Shown in pieces: positions 27,353 to 34,853 of a stretch of DNA of 64,000 bases. Within the stretch, counting starts at the first letter, position 1, and each line of letters opens with the position of its first letter. The DNA is from Bacteroidales bacterium (lineage in GTDB: Bacteria; Bacteroidota; Bacteroidia; Bacteroidales; F082). The notes under the pieces are model-generated. The model was not told where the DNA came from. It worked only from the letters and a program-made list of their open reading frames with translations, and made no database searches. The stretch spans positions 37,887 to 101,886 of the forward strand of contig JAKIVD010000015.1 of NCBI GenBank assembly GCA_021647205.1, given 5' to 3'. A program made the position numbers and the translations under genes.

Positions 27353-28372
27353 ATGATACTCGTAACCGGAGGAACAGGATTTATTGGCGCACATTTACTC
27401 TATCATCTTGTTGTTTCGGGTAAAAAAGTCAGGGCGTTAAAACGGGCATCTTCAAAACTTGGTTTGCTTACTAAAATCTTCGCCAGATATTCCACAAAAC
27501 CCGATGAATTGATTCGGAATATTCAATGGGTGGAAGGCGATGTTTTGGATATTTATTCCCTGTTGGATGCTTTTGAGGATATTGAACAATTGTACCACAC
27601 GGCGGCGGTTGTATCTTTCCATCCCAGGGACAAAATCAAGCTGATCCGTACCAATGCGGAAGGCACCAAAAATGTTGTGAATGCTGCACTGGACAGGAAA
27701 GTCGGCAAGCTTTGCCACGTAAGCAGTATCGGTGCCTTGGGTCGTGCCGACGGAAGTGGGATAGTGGACGAAACCCGCCATTGGAGTTCTAAGAAATCAT
27801 CGGTTTATTCCACCAGCAAACATGAAGCTGAGCGCGAAGTCTGGCGGGGCATTGCCGAAGGTCTGAATGCTGTTATTGTAAACCCCTCCATTGTTCTGGG
27901 TCCAGGCAATTGGGGCAGTGGCAGCCCGCAGGTTTTTCAAACCATGTGGAACGGGCTTAAATTCTACACCGGCGGAACCAATGGTTTTGTTGATGTTAAT
28001 GATGTGGCCAAAGCCATGATTCTGTTAATGGAAAGCCCGATAAATGGTGAGCGCTTTATCCTCAATTCCGAAAATATAGCCTACAAGCAGTTTTTCGGGT
28101 GGATGGCAGCGGCCATGAATTTGCCTGCCCCGAAATACAAAGCCGGCCCATTGTTAAGCGGTATTGGGTGGCGGGCACTTAAAATCCTGTCCCTTTTCAC
28201 AGGCAAGCCTTCCAGCATTACCAAAGAGACTGCCGAAACTGCCAATCAGCATTACCGGTATTCCAGTCAAAAAATTGTTGAGGCTACCGGGATGAATTTT
28301 ATTCCGGTAAGGGAAAGTGTGGAAAAGACAAGTGCATACTTTTTGCATGATTTGATCGACCCGACGAGTTAA
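27353..28372 (+). CDS. NAD(P)-dependent epimerase/dehydratase-type SDR
   Basis: A 339-residue extended short-chain dehydrogenase from ATG 27353, where the Rossmann fold begins directly (ILVTGGTGFIGAHL). The frame stays open upstream but overlaps the promoter side of the divergent radical SAM gene. The catalytic YxxxK is YSTSK near residue 154, preceded by HVSSIGALG, and NPSIVLGPGNW matches the dihydroflavonol-4-reductase-like group. The substrate is unknown. Its last codons and stop (DPTS, stop) are formed by a degenerate REP half-site (28358-28370), so the C-terminus appears to have been altered by insertion of the palindromic element. Confidence 0.88.
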   Translation: MILVTGGTGFIGAHLLYHLVVSGKKVRALKRASSKLGLLTKIFARYSTKPDELIRNIQWVEGDVLDIYSLLDAFEDIEQLYHTAAVVSFHPRDKIKLIRTNAEGTKNVVNAALDRKVGKLCHVSSIGALGRADGSGIVDETRHWSSKKSSVYSTSKHEAEREVWRGIAEGLNAVIVNPSIVLGPGNWGSGSPQVFQTMWNGLKFYTGGTNGFVDVNDVAKAMILLMESPINGERFILNSENIAYKQFFGWMAAAMNLPAPKYKAGPLLSGIGWRALKILSLFTGKPSSITKETAETANQHYRYSSQKIVEATGMNFIPVRESVEKTSAYFLHDLIDPTS

Positions 28373-28574
28373 AAAAACCTGCAAGAAACCCGGCGGGTCG
28401 AAATTTTGTTGCTGTTGTGACCCGCCGGGTTGAAAAGAACCCGGTGAAAAACCCGGCGGGTCTATATTTTGTTGCTCTTGTGACCCGACGGGTTGAAAAA
28501 AACCCGGCAAGAAACGGCGGGTCTATATTTTGTTGCTGCTTTGACCCGACGGGTTGAAAAGAACCCGGCGGGTC
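28358..28574. repeat. REP palindrome cluster, left of the RAYT gene
   Basis: Alternating short palindromes of two forms. ACCCGGCGGGTC is at 28388, 28451 and 28563, with a degenerate copy at 28512. The opposite form GACCCGACGGGTT (or CCGCC variant) is at 28419, 28482 and 28543, with a degenerate copy at 28358. Inverted pairs are separated by about 19 bp spacers that share a TTGTTGCT core. This is a BIME-like array. The rightmost copy lies three bases from the transposase stop codon. Confidence 0.92.
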
Positions 28575-28577
28575 TGA

Positions 28578-29195
28578 TTATTCAAGATAAAAACCCTCTG
28601 CACCCGGTTTCTGTTTGTTTTCTTCGTGAAAGATAATGAAGTCCCGAACGGAATCAAAAAATGAGATGACTTCTTCCCGGTCCAAATTCGTTGGCTTTTT
28701 TGAAATAATGGACTTGTACGATGAATACTTCCAGTCAGCCAGCTCCCTCACCAGACCGTGGTGGATTGGGTTTCGGTGGATGTAATTGACCAGCAAAATG
28801 AAATAGTCTTCATCCTCAACCAAAATCCTTTTAAATGATTGAATAAACAAACGGCCACTCCGGCTGTGTATTTTGTTAAATGATTTCGAGTAGCTGTTAA
28901 AAAAGTTACCGAAAACATGGATAAGATAATCGCTGTAATCATCTTCACTTATCTTTTGAAATTTTGGTATTTCCAACGGTTCTTTTATTTTTAACAAAAG
29001 ATGAAAATGATTTGGGATGAGGCAGTAGGCATAGATCTTTGCGACCGGCAAAATGTACTTGTTCATTCTTTTCAGAAAAAAGGCATAATCAAAATTTGTT
29101 TTGAACAGCAGTTCGCCCCCTACAGCTTTATTGTAGATATGGTAAGTTTCACCACATGCCAGTATTTCTAATCTGTTGGTAGATTTTTTGCGCAT
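28578..29195 (-). CDS. REP-associated tyrosine transposase (RAYT, Y1/HUH)
   Basis: A 205-residue single-strand transposase of the TnpA(REP) group. I start at ATG 29195; the frame is open further, but the extra 65 residues are translated REP repeats. The HUH motif is in LIPNHFHLLLKI, and the catalytic tyrosine is in the typical Y-x4-N-x4-R-x-G-x-LF context (SYSKSFNKIHSRSGRLF). The N-terminal YHIYNKAVGGELLF is also characteristic. The gene is flanked on both sides by REP palindromes, the arrangement expected for a RAYT that mobilises or maintains them. It contains no obvious frameshift, so the enzyme may be active. Confidence 0.9.
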   Translation of the reverse strand: MRKKSTNRLEILACGETYHIYNKAVGGELLFKTNFDYAFFLKRMNKYILPVAKIYAYCLIPNHFHLLLKIKEPLEIPKFQKISEDDYSDYLIHVFGNFFNSYSKSFNKIHSRSGRLFIQSFKRILVEDEDYFILLVNYIHRNPIHHGLVRELADWKYSSYKSIISKKPTNLDREEVISFFDSVRDFIIFHEENKQKPGAEGFYLE

Positions 29196-29238
29196 GTTTC
29201 CGGCTTTTTTTTGTAAATATACAAAATGTTGTTTTGAA

Positions 29239-29383
29239 ACCCGGCGGGTCCAAAAACCCGGCGGGTCATGTGTGTTGGTGCTGCTATGACCCGACGGGTT
29301 GGGAAAACCCGGAGTGAAACCCGGCGGGTCATGTGTGTTGTTGCTTTTGACCCGACGGGTTGGGGAAGAGAACCCGGTGGGTC
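29239..29383. repeat. REP palindrome cluster, right of the RAYT gene
   Basis: ACCCGGCGGGTC occurs at 29239, 29256 and 29319, and as ACCCGGTGGGTC at 29372. The opposite form GACCCGACGGGTT occurs at 29288 and 29349. Spacers contain TGTTGGTGCTGCT or TGTTGTTGCT, as in the left cluster. The last copy ends three bases before the acpS stop codon, and the cluster carries the upstream region of the transposase. Confidence 0.92.
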
Positions 29384-29386
29384 GCA

Positions 29387-29764
29387 TCACTTCTCCAGCA
29401 CCACAAAAGCATTGGCCATTTCTTTAACATGTGAAATGGAAAGGTGAAAGTGCTTTATTTTTTTCTCTTTGAGGAATGCTTTGACTTTTCCGTGTGGATT
29501 GACATAAGGCTTGCCCAACTCATCGTTCAGCACTTCAATCTCATGGAAAGCCATTCCGTAGCGGTAGCCGGTACCGAGGGCCTTAAAAAAAGCTTCTTTA
29601 GCAGCAAAGCGGGCAGCATAGCATTGGTACATCGTCACCTTTCCTTTGTTGCAATATTTTTGCTCGGCTGCAGTGTAGAGTTTTTTCCGTAAAGCATCGT
29701 TGTTTTCCAGGTGTTTTTTCATCCGTGCTACTTCGATGATGTCTGTGCCGATGCCGAAAATCAT
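29387..29764 (-). CDS. acpS: Holo-[acyl-carrier-protein] synthase
   Basis: A 125-residue enzyme that transfers 4'-phosphopantetheine from CoA to the serine of acyl carrier protein, in the cytoplasm. The start at 29764 begins the domain directly (IFGIGTDIIEVARM); 17 upstream codons are unrelated to the family. The Mg2+/CoA motifs GTDIIEVARM and FAAKEAFFKALGTG are intact, and the C-terminal LSISHVKEMANAFVV is typical. Length fits AcpS. REP repeats abut its 3' end. The large AsmA gene lies 54 bp upstream on the same strand, so both may be cotranscribed. Confidence 0.95.
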   Translation of the reverse strand: MIFGIGTDIIEVARMKKHLENNDALRKKLYTAAEQKYCNKGKVTMYQCYAARFAAKEAFFKALGTGYRYGMAFHEIEVLNDELGKPYVNPHGKVKAFLKEKKIKHFHLSISHVKEMANAFVVLEK

Positions 29765-29818
29765 GGGTGAGGGGGTTGGTTTTTTCAAATCATTTTCTGT
29801 TTCAAAACTAAACAAAAG

Positions 29819-32674
29819 TTATTTCTTCAACAGTGCATCCGATTGCTTGCGGGCTTCTTTCTTAACTTGGTCGGCCTGCTTTTTGGCTTCTTTGAGGATG
29901 GCACCGGCTTTTTTATCCGCACCGGTGCGTAAACTTTCCACCTGTTTATCGCTTTCCGCCCTAAGTTTTTTAATGGTTTCCCTGGCGGCAAATTCGGCAA
30001 GGGCGCCCTGTTTTCGGGCTTCCTCCATGAGGACGGCAGCTTGTTTGTCAGTTTCCTTGTTCAGCTTTTTGATGGCATTGTCGGCATTTCTGCGCAGGGC
30101 ATCTGCCTGTTTTTTGGCTTCGGCCATTATTTTCTTCGATACTTTGTCGGCATCGGAAAGAATCTTTTGTGCCTGTTCGTGAAGTTCTTTGCTTACTTCC
30201 TTCACAATTTCTTCTTTTGCTTTCTTCACAAGGTCATCGCTGCTTTGCTTCAGGTCAGTGGTAACCTTTGGGTTGGAGAGTGTTCCCCCGATTTTGATGC
30301 CTGCCTTTATCGTCTCGGGCAACTCGTAATCCACCCCGAGTTTTTCGGCTTCTTTCACCAGTCCATCTAAAAGATTGTTGGCATCCGGACCCAGTTCGCA
30401 TCGGGGAATGTTCATTGACATCACATAACCGATGGATGCGTCCAAAGCCGTCCAGCCTTCGACCTCACCGCTAATATTTTTGTACTTTATCTTAAATGGG
30501 TTCGTTATCATCTTGCCGTTGATGAAACGAAAAGAGACCTTCATTTTGTCGAGCGTCAATTTCTTCAGGGCATCAATGGACAGTGCACCGGCAATTTTCT
30601 CCAGTGTATTCAGCCCGTCAACACTGATTTTTGTGGTGGTCAGCACACCCTTCCCGTTCAGGCTTTCATAAACCGGCATCATGGCATTGTCGAGGCTGGT
30701 GTTGAAAGTAAAGCCTGCAGAAAGTTTGCCTTTGGTTTTTTTGGCCACGGGCATGTATTGGCGGACCAGGGCGAAATGATCGTAGGAAGCGGCAATGTCA
30801 ATGTCCTTCATGTCGAACCTGAAATCGACTTTTGGCAGTTCCATATCTCTGGTTGAGTAGGTCCCGTTCACCGTCATTTTCCCGCCGATGATTTCCGATC
30901 GCAGCCCTTGAATCCGTATCGTTTCATCACTGATGATTATTTTGCCGTTTACATTTTTCATCTCCAGCTTGTCATATATTAATTTTCCAAATCCGGAGCT
31001 GAGTGTAAAGTCAACTTTTTCAGGCACTTTCCATGCTGTTTCGGAAGTGCTTTCCCCTGGTCTGCCTTCAGCTTCATTACTGGTTTCTGTCTGTCCCTCT
31101 TTTTCTTCATCCGCCAACAACTCATCAAGGTTAAAAAATATTGATTCGGTTTTCAACGTTCCTTTCAGCGTAGCTCCGGCCAAAACATAGCCGAGGTAAT
31201 TCTCAACTTTTCCACTGGCATTCAGGTCACTGGACCCGGCTTTCATTTTAAAGCTTACCAGGTCGAGGTATTGCGGGCTGAAATTAAGCTGCGCATGCGA
31301 GATGGCGACCGGCTGATTGAAAGCGCTGCTTTTATACTTTACTTCTTTAACCAGCATGCTGCCCAGGGCAATAAATTTGTCGTACTGTTCTTTTTCGATG
31401 AAGGACATTTTTCCCTTCAGGGTGAGGTCGAACACAAACAACCCGGTGAGGGCATCGCCGTTTTCGAGCGGGTAATAATCTTTGATGGCTGATAAATCTA
31501 TTTCGCCATTGAACTTACCGTCAATGTCCGGGTCAGAAACGGGTGTTTTTATTTTCATCCGGGTGCTCACCGTGTTATCGCCGGGAGTCATTGTAAAGTT
31601 CGAAATATTGATAAGGGTTGCATCAGCCGTGCCACCGGGATTGGAAACCTTAGCTTTGATGCTGATGTTGTCCACGGGCCTGGGCAAGCCGGGATATTTG
31701 AAATAAGCCTTATTGACCGTCATGTCGATATTGAAGGAAGGGAGTTTTTCATCAGTATATACACCTTTCACATTTCCGCTCAGTGAGAAATCACCGTTGG
31801 CATCAAGGCCTTCAAAGTCTCTGGCATAAATTACCGGGACGAGTGAAAGCAGGCTCTTGAACTTGTTTTGCGGTGTGTCGAAAGTCAGTGCAAGGTTCAT
31901 CCCTTCGGGGATAAAAGAGATAGAGCCCCCGAAGTTGAGCAGAAGTTCGTTTAACAAAAGCTCGTTTCCCCCAAAAGTGTAGATTTCGTTCTTCAGATCG
32001 GCGTTGATTTTTGCTTTGTAGCGAAGTTTGCTGTTGGTGAGGTAGCTGATGCCACTGCTGTTGACGGTCAGTTTTTCGATGGCGGTCTTGATGTTCAGTG
32101 CCGTGGCATCAGCAGTCAGGTCGCCCGACAAGCTTGCTTGCAGGCCGCTGGCAAACACTTCCAGCTCAGATTCCCCGTCGAGGTAAACCAGCCTCCCGTT
32201 GTTGATTATTATACTTTTCAGTCTCAGTTTAAAGGATTTGGGGGCTTCTCCGGAAGAGGTTTCCCCGCTCGGTTCATCAGGCAAACTAATGTTGTAATTG
32301 CTCAGTCCGTTGTCGAGAATCCTGACTTTTAGTTGTGGTGTATTGATGACGATTCTCGAGAGCTCGTAGCTGTCGCCGCTGATTACACTGAACAAATCCA
32401 GGGTAAGCGAAATGTTGTCAATTAGGACGAGGGTGTCATTCTCAAACACATCTTTCCCGGTTATTGACAGCCCGTCGATGCCCAGTGTAAAATTGGGGAA
32501 ATTTCGGAACAACGACAGGCTGATGTCTTTAAAATCAACAGTTGCGTTCACATTGTTGTTGATTTCTTCCCTGGCCAGTTCTTCAATTTTATCTTCAAAA
32601 ACCAATGGGAGGATAAACATCAGCGCCAGCAGCAGAACAAGCAGGGCGGCCAGAATTTTAAAGAATGTTTTCAT
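29819..32674 (-). CDS. AsmA-family protein with long C-terminal coiled coil
   Basis: A 951-residue protein with an N-terminal membrane anchor (ILAALLVLLLALMFILPLVF, about residues 7-26) and a long periplasmic region of repeated beta strands, as in AsmA/TamB-like lipid-transfer proteins. The N-terminal AsmA features are clear: FKDISLSLFRNFPNFTLGIDGLSITG. Central AsmA-like repeats run to about residue 790. From about 815 to the end the sequence becomes almost pure Ala/Lys/Glu/Asp helix (KKAKEEIVKEVSKELHEQA and several KKQADAL-type repeats), a predicted coiled coil. That tail is unusual for the family. The gene may take part in outer-membrane lipid or protein homeostasis. Confidence 0.82.
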   Translation of the reverse strand: MKTFFKILAALLVLLLALMFILPLVFEDKIEELAREEINNNVNATVDFKDISLSLFRNFPNFTLGIDGLSITGKDVFENDTLVLIDNISLTLDLFSVISGDSYELSRIVINTPQLKVRILDNGLSNYNISLPDEPSGETSSGEAPKSFKLRLKSIIINNGRLVYLDGESELEVFASGLQASLSGDLTADATALNIKTAIEKLTVNSSGISYLTNSKLRYKAKINADLKNEIYTFGGNELLLNELLLNFGGSISFIPEGMNLALTFDTPQNKFKSLLSLVPVIYARDFEGLDANGDFSLSGNVKGVYTDEKLPSFNIDMTVNKAYFKYPGLPRPVDNISIKAKVSNPGGTADATLINISNFTMTPGDNTVSTRMKIKTPVSDPDIDGKFNGEIDLSAIKDYYPLENGDALTGLFVFDLTLKGKMSFIEKEQYDKFIALGSMLVKEVKYKSSAFNQPVAISHAQLNFSPQYLDLVSFKMKAGSSDLNASGKVENYLGYVLAGATLKGTLKTESIFFNLDELLADEEKEGQTETSNEAEGRPGESTSETAWKVPEKVDFTLSSGFGKLIYDKLEMKNVNGKIIISDETIRIQGLRSEIIGGKMTVNGTYSTRDMELPKVDFRFDMKDIDIAASYDHFALVRQYMPVAKKTKGKLSAGFTFNTSLDNAMMPVYESLNGKGVLTTTKISVDGLNTLEKIAGALSIDALKKLTLDKMKVSFRFINGKMITNPFKIKYKNISGEVEGWTALDASIGYVMSMNIPRCELGPDANNLLDGLVKEAEKLGVDYELPETIKAGIKIGGTLSNPKVTTDLKQSSDDLVKKAKEEIVKEVSKELHEQAQKILSDADKVSKKIMAEAKKQADALRRNADNAIKKLNKETDKQAAVLMEEARKQGALAEFAARETIKKLRAESDKQVESLRTGADKKAGAILKEAKKQADQVKKEARKQSDALLKK

Positions 32675-32741
32675 CGTTGTTCGTATTTAATATGGCCGAA
32701 TGAGTCAATGTTTGAATGAAAATGCACTAAAGTCTCGACAA

Positions 32742-32799
32742 ACCTGCAACCCGCAACCTGTAACCCGCAACCTGTAACCCGCAACCTGTAACCCGCAAC
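32742..32799. repeat. Tandem 14-bp repeat
   Basis: The unit ACCCGCAACCTGTA is repeated about four times with slight variation in the first copy. It occupies the gap between kbl and the AsmA gene, just past the kbl stop. No function is apparent; slippage is likely to make it length-variable. Confidence 0.75.
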
Positions 32800-32807
32800 G
32801 CCAATTC

Positions 32808-33998
32808 CTACTCAATCACCCCCAGTTCCCTGCCCACTTTTGTAAAAGCGGTGATGGCCTTGTCGAGGTGTTCCTGTTCGTGCCCGGCCGAGAGTTGTAC
32901 CCGGATGCGCGCTTCACCTTTGGGTACCACGGGGAAATAAAACCCGATGACATAAATTCCTTCATCCAAAAGTCTGGCAGCCATTTCCTGCGACAACCTG
33001 GCGTCGTACAACATAACCGCGCAAATTGCCGATTGCGTGGGTTTGATATCGAAACCGGCGGCCAACATTTTCTCCATAAAATAACCGGTATTGGCGTGAA
33101 GTTTATCCTGTAATTCGTTGGTCTCGCTCATCATATCGAACATGCGGATACCGGCATTCACGACCAGTGGCGGTAACGAATTGGAAAACAAATACGGACG
33201 CGAACGCTGACGCAACATCTCAATAATTTCTTTGCGGCCCGTGGTAAAACCACCCACTGCTCCGCCAAAAGCTTTGCCAAGGGTGCCCGTAATAATATCT
33301 ACTTTCCCGGTAATATCGAAATGCTCGGTCACACCGCGGCCGGTTTTTCCCACCACACCAGCCGAATGGCACTCGTCAACCATTACCATGGCATCGTATT
33401 TTTCGGCCAGCTCCACCATTTTATCTACGGGTGCGGTATTTCCGTCCATCGAAAACACCCCATCGGTAACAATTACCCGAAACCGCTGTTGCTGCGATTG
33501 CTTCAGCACCTCTTCCAGTTCGGCCATATCGGCATTGGCGTAACGGTATCTTTTCGCTTTGCACAGCCTTACCCCGTCAATAATGGAAGCGTGGTTGAGG
33601 CTGTCGGAAATAATGGCGTCTTCGGCAGTGAGCAGGGGTTCAAAAACACCGCCATTGGCATCGAAGGCAGCCGCATAAAGAATGGTGTCTTCCGTTCCGA
33701 AGAATTCAGCAATCTTGCGCTCGAGGGTTTTGTGCAAATCGGTCGTCCCACAAATAAAACGAACCGACGACATGCCATATCCGTGGCTGTCGAGCCCTTC
33801 TTTGGCGGCTTTAAGCAGTTCGGGGTGATTGGACAAACCGAGGTAATTGTTGGCGCAGAAATTCAAAACTTTCTGCCCCGATTCCAAATGGATTTCGGCT
33901 TGCTGGGGGCTGACAATTATGCGTTCTTCTTTGTACAATCCGGCTTTGCGGATGTTGCTGATTTCCTGAATCAGGTGTGCTTTGATTTTTCCGTACAT
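32808..33998 (-). CDS. kbl: 2-amino-3-ketobutyrate CoA ligase (glycine C-acetyltransferase)
   Basis: A 396-residue PLP enzyme of the alpha-oxoamine synthase family, converting glycine and acetyl-CoA to 2-amino-3-oxobutyrate or the reverse in threonine breakdown. The PLP lysine is in GTLGKAFGGAVGGF near residue 242, and MVDECHSAGVVGKTGRG contains the family's conserved Asp and His. The N-terminal NFCANNYLGLSNHPEL is diagnostic for the KBL/AONS fold. Closely related BioF and serine palmitoyltransferase cannot be fully excluded, but the overall match and length favour Kbl. The usual partner tdh (threonine dehydrogenase) is not in the window. Confidence 0.9.
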   Translation of the reverse strand: MYGKIKAHLIQEISNIRKAGLYKEERIIVSPQQAEIHLESGQKVLNFCANNYLGLSNHPELLKAAKEGLDSHGYGMSSVRFICGTTDLHKTLERKIAEFFGTEDTILYAAAFDANGGVFEPLLTAEDAIISDSLNHASIIDGVRLCKAKRYRYANADMAELEEVLKQSQQQRFRVIVTDGVFSMDGNTAPVDKMVELAEKYDAMVMVDECHSAGVVGKTGRGVTEHFDITGKVDIITGTLGKAFGGAVGGFTTGRKEIIEMLRQRSRPYLFSNSLPPLVVNAGIRMFDMMSETNELQDKLHANTGYFMEKMLAAGFDIKPTQSAICAVMLYDARLSQEMAARLLDEGIYVIGFYFPVVPKGEARIRVQLSAGHEQEHLDKAITAFTKVGRELGVIE

Positions 33999-34069
33999 GG
34001 TGATTATTTTTCGATTGGAATTTCCACAAAAATAAAAACAAAATCAGTCGGCAGTGAACATTTAATATT

Positions 34070-34104
34070 TTTGTTTCCGTTACCCGGGAAAATGGGTAAT
34101 TTTG
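34070..34104 (+). promoter_or_regulatory. Candidate promoter for the respiration block, with an inverted repeat
   Basis: TAATTTTG (34097-34104) matches the -7 consensus; a TTTG at 34070-34073 is a possible -33 box, though the 23-bp spacing is slightly long. TTACCC (34080) and GGGTAA (34094) form an inverted repeat between the two boxes, a possible operator. The next start codon is at 34174. Confidence 0.35.
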
Positions 34105-34173
34105 CAGGCAGGGAGTTCGCTTCTTGAGAAATTTAACCAAAACCAGAATTAATTCCCCTTAAAATAAACAGTT

Positions 34174-34821
34174 ATGAAACTTTACCTTACACTTGGTCTT
34201 TTAGTTGGTGCACTGTTGTTTAGTTCCTGTTCCAACCAGGAAAAAAAGCAAGGGCAGCGTACTGATGAAGTTGTTATGTTGTCCCCGTTCATCCTTACCG
34301 ACAGCCTGCGGAACGCACTGATCCTCCAGGGGAACAAAGTAGTTAACCAGGCGCAGGTCAGCCTTCAAAGAGCGTTGAAGAAGGCCATCAAATCAGGGGG
34401 GATGGAACATGCCATTCAATTCTGTAACAGCCGGGCAATTGTGCTGACCGATTCGGTTTCGAACGCACAAAAGGTGCAGGTCAGAAGGCTGGCCAAGAAA
34501 TACCGCAACCCGCTGAATGAAACTGACTCAGCCGAAAGTAAAATCTTTAAAGATTATATTTTGGCCTGGCTGAAGGGAAAAACACTGGCACCGAAAATCA
34601 TCCCCAACGAAAAAGGCCAGCCCGTTTATTACAAGCCCATCGGGATACAGCCCATTTGCCTGAATTGCCACGGTAAACCAGGCAAAGATATTCCCGGCGG
34701 TGTAGCGGATGTTATTGCAGGGCTGTACCCCGAAGACAAAGCTGTTGACTTCAAGAAATATGAACTGCGCGGCATGTGGGCGGTTACATTTCCCGACTAC
34801 GTTTTGGCTGATACGGAGTGA
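34174..34821 (+). CDS. DUF3365 c-type haem lipoprotein
   Basis: A 215-residue protein with lipoprotein signal (LLVGALLFSSC, cysteine near 19). The mature region matches the Tll0287-like DUF3365 family: a helical domain (LQRALKKAIKSGGMEHAIQFCNSRA) and a single CxxCH haem site, CLNCHGKPG, near residues 168-176, with the conserved VYYKPIGIQPICLNCHG context. Such proteins are periplasmic redox or haem sensor domains. It precedes ccoI by 32 bp in the same direction, so it is probably expressed with the cbb3 oxidase genes. Its redox partner is unknown. Confidence 0.83.
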   Translation: MKLYLTLGLLVGALLFSSCSNQEKKQGQRTDEVVMLSPFILTDSLRNALILQGNKVVNQAQVSLQRALKKAIKSGGMEHAIQFCNSRAIVLTDSVSNAQKVQVRRLAKKYRNPLNETDSAESKIFKDYILAWLKGKTLAPKIIPNEKGQPVYYKPIGIQPICLNCHGKPGKDIPGGVADVIAGLYPEDKAVDFKKYELRGMWAVTFPDYVLADTE

Positions 34822-34853
34822 TTGTTTGACAGCTTTATACGAAACACAAAGAA

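Noticed and set aside
28154..28510. Proline/glycine-rich minus-strand frame
   Set aside because: It is REP sequence read in the opposite frame, continuing antisense to the SDR gene.
28358..29383. Repeats with regular spacing, possibly a CRISPR array
   Set aside because: The repeats are 12-13 bp palindromes in alternating orientation, the spacers are similar to one another, and a RAYT gene lies between the clusters. That is REP/BIME organisation.
29196..29390. N-terminal extension of the RAYT frame
   Set aside because: The added residues (DPPGF, TRRV) are translations of the REP palindromes; the family-like sequence begins at ATG 29195.
33321..34127. Plus-strand frame of 268 codons opposite kbl
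   Set aside because: Antisense shadow of the well-supported kbl gene.
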